This document shows, piece by piece, positions 60,126 through 64,000 of a stretch of 64,000 bases of DNA; positions within the stretch are counted from its first letter, which is position 1, and every line of letters starts with the position of its first letter. The position numbers and the translations under genes are program-made. A model generated the notes under the pieces. It did no database searches, was not told the DNA's origin, and saw nothing but the letters and a program-made list of their open reading frames with translations. The stretch is from CAZAQK01 sp046344715 (GTDB taxonomy: Bacteria; Pseudomonadota; Alphaproteobacteria; Rickettsiales; SXRF01): NCBI GenBank assembly GCA_046344715.1, contig JBKDKX010000019.1:1-64000 (forward strand), written 5' to 3'.

Positions 60126-60638
60126 TTAACGCGGCCCGACCATCATGCCAATCTGCTTGCCTTCAAATTTCGGCGGCTGCTCGATTTTACAATGTTCTTT
60201 CAGGGATTCCTGCACTCGATCCAGCACCTGTATGCCAATATCCTTATGATCCATCTCGCGGCCACGGAAACGCAGGGTAATGCGTACCTTGTCGCCTTCT
60301 TCCAGGAATTCGCGGATATGCTTGAGTTTGATTTCCAGATCGTGCTTGTCGATGGTAGGGCGCAGCTTGATTTCTTTGATCTGGATGACTTTTTGTTTTT
60401 TGCGTGCTTCGTGCGCCTTTTTCTGCGCTTCGTAGCGGAATTTACCGTAATCCAGCACTTTGCACACAGGAGGGCTGGCACCAGGCGATATTTCTACCAG
60501 ATCAAGACCTGCCTGATCAGCCATTCTTAAGCCTTCTGCTACGGATACAACCCCAATCATGTTGCCATTGGCATCAATTAAACGGATTGAGGGGGAAACG
60601 ATTTCGCGGTTTACGCGGGGTTCATCTTGCTTGCTCAT
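60126..60638 (-). CDS. infC: Translation initiation factor IF-3
   Basis: 170 aa from ATG 60638. N-domain VNREIVSPSIRLIDANGNMIGVV, linker KFRYEAQKKAHEARKKQK and C-domain IKEIKLRPTIDKHDLEIK with VRITLRFRGREM are canonical. A frame extension to 60668 exists but the family start is near MSKQDEPRVN. thrS, its usual upstream partner, is 1.4 kb away on the same strand, separated by a gene on the opposite strand; rpmI and rplT do not follow. Confidence 0.95.
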   Translation of the reverse strand: MSKQDEPRVNREIVSPSIRLIDANGNMIGVVSVAEGLRMADQAGLDLVEISPGASPPVCKVLDYGKFRYEAQKKAHEARKKQKVIQIKEIKLRPTIDKHDLEIKLKHIREFLEEGDKVRITLRFRGREMDHKDIGIQVLDRVQESLKEHCKIEQPPKFEGKQIGMMVGPR

Positions 60639-60716
60639 ATGCAAGCGGTCTCGAGTAAATTCAAACAAAACTCCATTCGTAGTTGGAAAATAATAATGTA
60701 ACCCAAAAAGGTTAAC

Positions 60717-60735
60717 AACCCCTTTGCGGAGGGTT
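60717..60735 (-). promoter_or_regulatory. Hairpin in the infC upstream region
   Basis: aaccc and gggtt arms (60717-60721, 60731-60735); on the minus strand it is followed by a short T run (cctttttggg). It lies about 80 bp before infC and could be an attenuator-like structure. The rest of 60639-60879 is AT-rich and must hold two divergent promoters. Confidence 0.3.
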
Positions 60736-60879
60736 CTTAATGACCCTAAACGACATGGAAATCAAGTGAAATGTGTGTTTTCCTGTATTGGCCGGTATTT
60801 TTAAAAAAACTTAACATGCTAGTTGGTACATTATATGGTTAATATGGCTTAACTTTATATCGTTGCCTTGAGAGTAATT

Positions 60880-62100
60880 ATGAGCGTTCTGACAAATAAA
60901 ATGCGCCTATCAAATATGGCACACAATAATCCGCTGGTAACGGGCGATGAGAAAATCGCCGTATTTGGCGCAGGTGGCCAGATTGGCACAAAGTTAAAAC
61001 CTCTGCTTGAGGAACTGTATCAAGGTAAGGTTTTATATTGCGACGCTCCGGGGTTAGCTGAAAAGAAAGGCATGCTGCCTGTAGATATTACAAATCCTGA
61101 AAAAGTCACTGCATTTATTAAAGAGAACAATGTTAAGGCCGTCATCAACCTTGCTGCGCTTCTTTCTGCGGCTGCGGATGAGCATCCTGAGCTTGCCCGC
61201 AAAGTGAATTTATTTGCGCCTTTGCAGCTTATGGAGATTTGTCATAAAGAAGGCGTGAAGCGTGTAATGATGATGAGTTCTATGGCGGCGCAGGAATTCT
61301 CTCCACATCCTGATGACACAGATGAAATTAAGAAGATGCGCGCAGCTTTACAGGAAGAGGCGTCTACATCGTTGGTTTCAATTCCTAAGGGGTCTTATGG
61401 CCGCGCTAAACTTGCTATGGAATTGCAGGCAAGTTTGTATCACGATTTAGGGCTGGGTGTTGTTATCCCGCGCCTTGCCGGTGTGCTTAATGCACATACC
61501 CCATGGCCTTCCAACGGTACCACGGAGGAGTTGGATAAACTCGTCGTGGCTGCTGCCATACATAAAGTTTATGGTGAAAAGTGGCAGGACGAACTGCAAA
61601 AACGTTTGCAGAAATACCACCCTGAAGCTGCTACCAAGGGGCATTATATTAAAGATGGTGCGTATGTGCCGGAAGTTTCGGCGGACGCCACATTTGATAT
61701 GGTGGATGGAAAGACGCTGCCGGAAGCAGTGCTTATGACCATGCATCGTGATTTGCATAAAAATAAATTTGAGCCGATTGTGAATGTATCTGAATACACT
61801 ATAAGTATGGGGCAGGCGGCAGAAATTTTAAAATCCTTAGATAGTCAATTACCTGTTAAATTTGCTGCGTCAGAAGAGCAAGGTCTGGACGCAGGAAAAA
61901 TGAAGCGTGCGAAAGACTGGTCGGCATCACAAAACACAACCACCACTAAAAAAATTATTGGTGAGTTTCAGGAAAGGCCTGCACTCAGCAGCATCCGAGA
62001 TGCCTATAATAATGCTGTATCTGCTTTGAGGGCGGAGCGGATGGCGGAAATGGATGGTGCTGTTGCGCCAAGGCCAGATGGTAAGCAGGCGTTGGGTTAG
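60880..62100 (+). CDS. NAD-dependent epimerase/dehydratase, threonine-dehydrogenase-like SDR
   Basis: A 406-aa extended SDR from ATG 60880 (a TTG at 60868 is also open). The nucleotide-binding motif is IAVFGAGGQIGTKLKPLL, with VINLAALLSAAADEHP, MMMSSMAA and the catalytic YGRAK. The N-terminal half resembles the epimerase-type L-threonine 3-dehydrogenase family (GxxGQIGTEL). The protein is about 90 residues longer than those enzymes, with a charged C-terminal tail. It lies between thrS and infC on the opposite strand, overlapping the thrS end by 4 bp. Substrate uncertain. Confidence 0.75.
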   Translation: MSVLTNKMRLSNMAHNNPLVTGDEKIAVFGAGGQIGTKLKPLLEELYQGKVLYCDAPGLAEKKGMLPVDITNPEKVTAFIKENNVKAVINLAALLSAAADEHPELARKVNLFAPLQLMEICHKEGVKRVMMMSSMAAQEFSPHPDDTDEIKKMRAALQEEASTSLVSIPKGSYGRAKLAMELQASLYHDLGLGVVIPRLAGVLNAHTPWPSNGTTEELDKLVVAAAIHKVYGEKWQDELQKRLQKYHPEAATKGHYIKDGAYVPEVSADATFDMVDGKTLPEAVLMTMHRDLHKNKFEPIVNVSEYTISMGQAAEILKSLDSQLPVKFAASEEQGLDAGKMKRAKDWSASQNTTTTKKIIGEFQERPALSSIRDAYNNAVSALRAERMAEMDGAVAPRPDGKQALG

Positions 62101-64000
62101 GTCGGCATCTTACCTTCATCAAGCAACGCTTTCAGCGCTTCATCAAATTTAGCCACCTGCTGTTGCTCGCTGCCCAAGCGGCGGATGGAGACGGAGTTGT
62201 TTTCCGCTTCCTTCGCACCCACCACGAACATGACTGGTACTTTTTTCAAGCTGTGGTCACGCACCTTGTAATTGATTTTTTCATTGCGCAGGTCAAGGTT
62301 GGCACGGATGCCAGCCTTCTTCAGGTCATCACACACTTTCTGCGCATAATCATTAGCCGCATCGGTAATGGTGGTAACCACCACCTGCGTTGGCGCAAGC
62401 CACAGCGGGAATTTTCCTGCGTGTTCTTCAATCAGAATGCCTATGAAGCGTTCCAGCGAGCCAAGGATAGCGCGGTGGAGCATCACCGGGCGGTGTTTTG
62501 CGCCGTCTGCACCCACATATTCAGCGTCTAAGCGTTCTGGCAACACAAAATCGACCTGCAACGTGCCGCACTGCCAATCACGGCCAATAGCATCACGCAG
62601 TACGAATTCTAATTTAGGGCCATAAAACGCGCCTTCACCCGGGTTGAGCGTCCATTCCAGACCGGTGGCGTTTACGGCTTCTTTCAGGGCATTCTCGGCC
62701 TTGTCCCATGTCGCATCCTCTCCCGCACGCACGGGCGGGCGGTCAGAGAATTTTACTTTCACATCGGTGAAGCCAAACGCCTTATACACTTCCTGCAACA
62801 GTGCGCAGAAGGCGATGGTTTCGCTGGTAATCTGGTCTTCAGTGCAGAAAATATGTGCATCATCCTGCACGAAACCGCGGATACGCATAATCCCATGCAA
62901 AGAGCCTGATGGTTCGTTACGGTGGCAGGAGCCGAACTCAGCCATACGCAGTGGCAATTCGCGGTATGATTTCAAACCCTGGCGGAAAATCTGCACGTGG
63001 CACGGGCAGTTCATCGGCTTCACACACAGGTGGCGGTCTTCATCGGAAGGCGCCACAAACATATTCTCACGGAATTTTTCCCAGTGGCCGGAAGCCTCCC
63101 ACAGTGCGCGGTCAACCAGCGTTGGCGTGCGCACCTCAATATAACCATTAGTTTGCAGTTTGCTGCGGATGTAATTTTCAATGGTGCGGTAGAGTGTCCA
63201 GCCCTTATCATGCCAGAAGATCATACCGGGGGAATGTTCCTCAATATGGAAGAGTTCCAGCTCTTTGCCCAGCTTGCGGTGGTCGCGCTTTTCGGCTTCC
63301 TCTAATTGTGTGAGGTAATTCTTCAGGTCTTTTTCGCTTGCCCACGCCGTGCCGTACACGCGCTGGAGCATTTCATTGCGGTGGTCACCGCGCCAGTATG
63401 CGCCCGCCACTTTCATGAGTTTGAAGGCGGTGCCGATTTTGCCGGTGCTTGGCGCATGTGGGCCTCTGCACAAATCAATAAATTCACCTTGGCGGTACAG
63501 CGAAATATCTTCATTCGCAGGAATGGAGGCGATGATTTCTGCCTTATATGCTTCGCCCATATCCTTGAAGAATTTTACCGCATCGTCACGTTTCATCACT
63601 TCGCGGCGGATATTTTCGTTACGGGCTACGATCTCTTTCATGCGCGCTTCAATTTTTACCAAATCATCCGGCGTGAAGGGCGTTTTGCGCGCAAAGTCAT
63701 AATAAAAGCCGTTTTCAATGGCAGGGCCGATGGTCACTTGCGTATCGGGGAATAATTCCTTCACCGCCTCAGCCAGAATATGCGCCGTATCATGGCGGAT
63801 GAGCTCTAAACCCTCAGCATCCTTACCTGTGATAATGGCGATGGAGGCATCCTGCTCAATTGGCAGGTATAAATCCTTAAGCTCACCATTCACGCGGATG
63901 GCAAGGGCAGCCTTGGCAAGGCCAGCACCAATGGATGCAGCAATTTCCTCGCCGGTGACGGGTGAGGGATATTCGCGTTTAGAGTTGTCGGGTAGGGTGA
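62097..64000 (-). CDS. thrS: Threonyl-tRNA synthetase (5' end outside window)
   Basis: Charges tRNA-Thr. 633 residues are visible and the frame continues past the right edge: TLPDNSKREYPSPVTGEEIA at the edge belongs to the N-terminal TGS domain. Then come the editing domain (RHDTAHILAEAVKELFPDTQ, with HxxxH), motif 2 (FRQGLKSYRELPLRMAEFGS), the zinc site Cys (MNCPCHVQIF) and the C-terminal anticodon-binding domain. Only a few N-terminal residues are missing. Confidence 0.97.
   Translation of the reverse strand, partial: TLPDNSKREYPSPVTGEEIAASIGAGLAKAALAIRVNGELKDLYLPIEQDASIAIITGKDAEGLELIRHDTAHILAEAVKELFPDTQVTIGPAIENGFYYDFARKTPFTPDDLVKIEARMKEIVARNENIRREVMKRDDAVKFFKDMGEAYKAEIIASIPANEDISLYRQGEFIDLCRGPHAPSTGKIGTAFKLMKVAGAYWRGDHRNEMLQRVYGTAWASEKDLKNYLTQLEEAEKRDHRKLGKELELFHIEEHSPGMIFWHDKGWTLYRTIENYIRSKLQTNGYIEVRTPTLVDRALWEASGHWEKFRENMFVAPSDEDRHLCVKPMNCPCHVQIFRQGLKSYRELPLRMAEFGSCHRNEPSGSLHGIMRIRGFVQDDAHIFCTEDQITSETIAFCALLQEVYKAFGFTDVKVKFSDRPPVRAGEDATWDKAENALKEAVNATGLEWTLNPGEGAFYGPKLEFVLRDAIGRDWQCGTLQVDFVLPERLDAEYVGADGAKHRPVMLHRAILGSLERFIGILIEEHAGKFPLWLAPTQVVVTTITDAANDYAQKVCDDLKKAGIRANLDLRNEKINYKVRDHSLKKVPVMFVVGAKEAENNSVSIRRLGSEQQQVAKFDEALKALLDEGKMPT

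Overview
The window is a gene-dense chromosomal stretch from an alphaproteobacterium. The evidence is a class I lysyl-tRNA synthetase, the argH / small lipoprotein / lysA and thrB-rnhA arrangements, an MJ0042 zinc-ribbon protein beside hpt and ftsE, a TIGR01459-type HAD protein, TCA-cycle sdh genes, and many hairpin repeats bounded by TGTCA...TGACA. It is not a strongly reduced obligate endosymbiont: genes for lysine, arginine, threonine, pantothenate, pyrimidine and thiamine synthesis are present, plus a chemoreceptor. An IS30-type transposase tail, an ankyrin protein and a GIY-YIG nuclease gene show a moderately mobile genome. I cannot place it below class level.

Layout. 1-6 kb: IS30 remnant, pcm, an NlpD-like lipoprotein, a cupin, an ankyrin/AAA ATPase pair on the minus strand, photolyase and a sulfotransferase. 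6.1-12.3 kb: one giant gene (2054 aa) encoding four tandem glycosyltransferase domains of the Skp1-hydroxyproline GlcNAc-transferase type, a peroxiredoxin-like domain and two prolyl-hydroxylase-like 2-oxoglutarate/Fe(II) oxygenase domains. It is divergent from the sulfotransferase and its stop codon overlaps the start of lysK by one base. 12.3-21.5 kb: lysK, HAD, tlpA-like, argH, lipoprotein, lysA, hpt, zinc-ribbon protein, an ftsE without ftsX, and a PfkB kinase. 21.6-27.7 kb: sdhCDA, a response regulator, an M48 metalloprotease lipoprotein, sdhB, thrB and rnhA. 27.7-34.1 kb: bactofilin, FAD oxidoreductase, mutY, a probable remnant of a YbbP-type permease, arylesterase and thiC. 34.3-38.1 kb: three divergent tandem paralogues of an unrecognised family, with tiny ORFs between them, then small unknown genes. 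38.4-48.7 kb: chemoreceptor, a sulfotransferase/membrane-protein operon, an Uup-type ABC-F protein, a flavoprotein, and a three-gene operon (unknown protein, haem-oxygenase-fold diiron enzyme, ketosynthase III). 48.8-49.2 kb: tRNA-Arg(TCT), tRNA-Val(GAC) and a chain of hairpins. 49.2-64 kb: ogt, ABC-F, a large pseudopilin-like protein, ispH, zapE, panC, GIY-YIG fused to pyrE, a pterin-related group (glycosyltransferase, eukaryote-like PTP synthase), an SDR, infC, an epimerase and thrS (cut by the window end).

Two themes stand out. The first is the giant hydroxylase-glycosyltransferase gene. By homology it could carry out, in one polypeptide, the hydroxylation and GlcNAc addition that separate enzymes perform on eukaryotic Skp1. 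The second is a family of short palindromic elements that lie between genes and also inside open reading frames. They sit in frame in thrB, in an SDR gene and in the signal peptide of a lipoprotein, and one hairpin joins a GIY-YIG nuclease gene in frame to pyrE. This resembles the coding palindromic elements of Rickettsia and may be a GIY-YIG-linked mobile system. All functional statements come from reading motifs; no database search was run.
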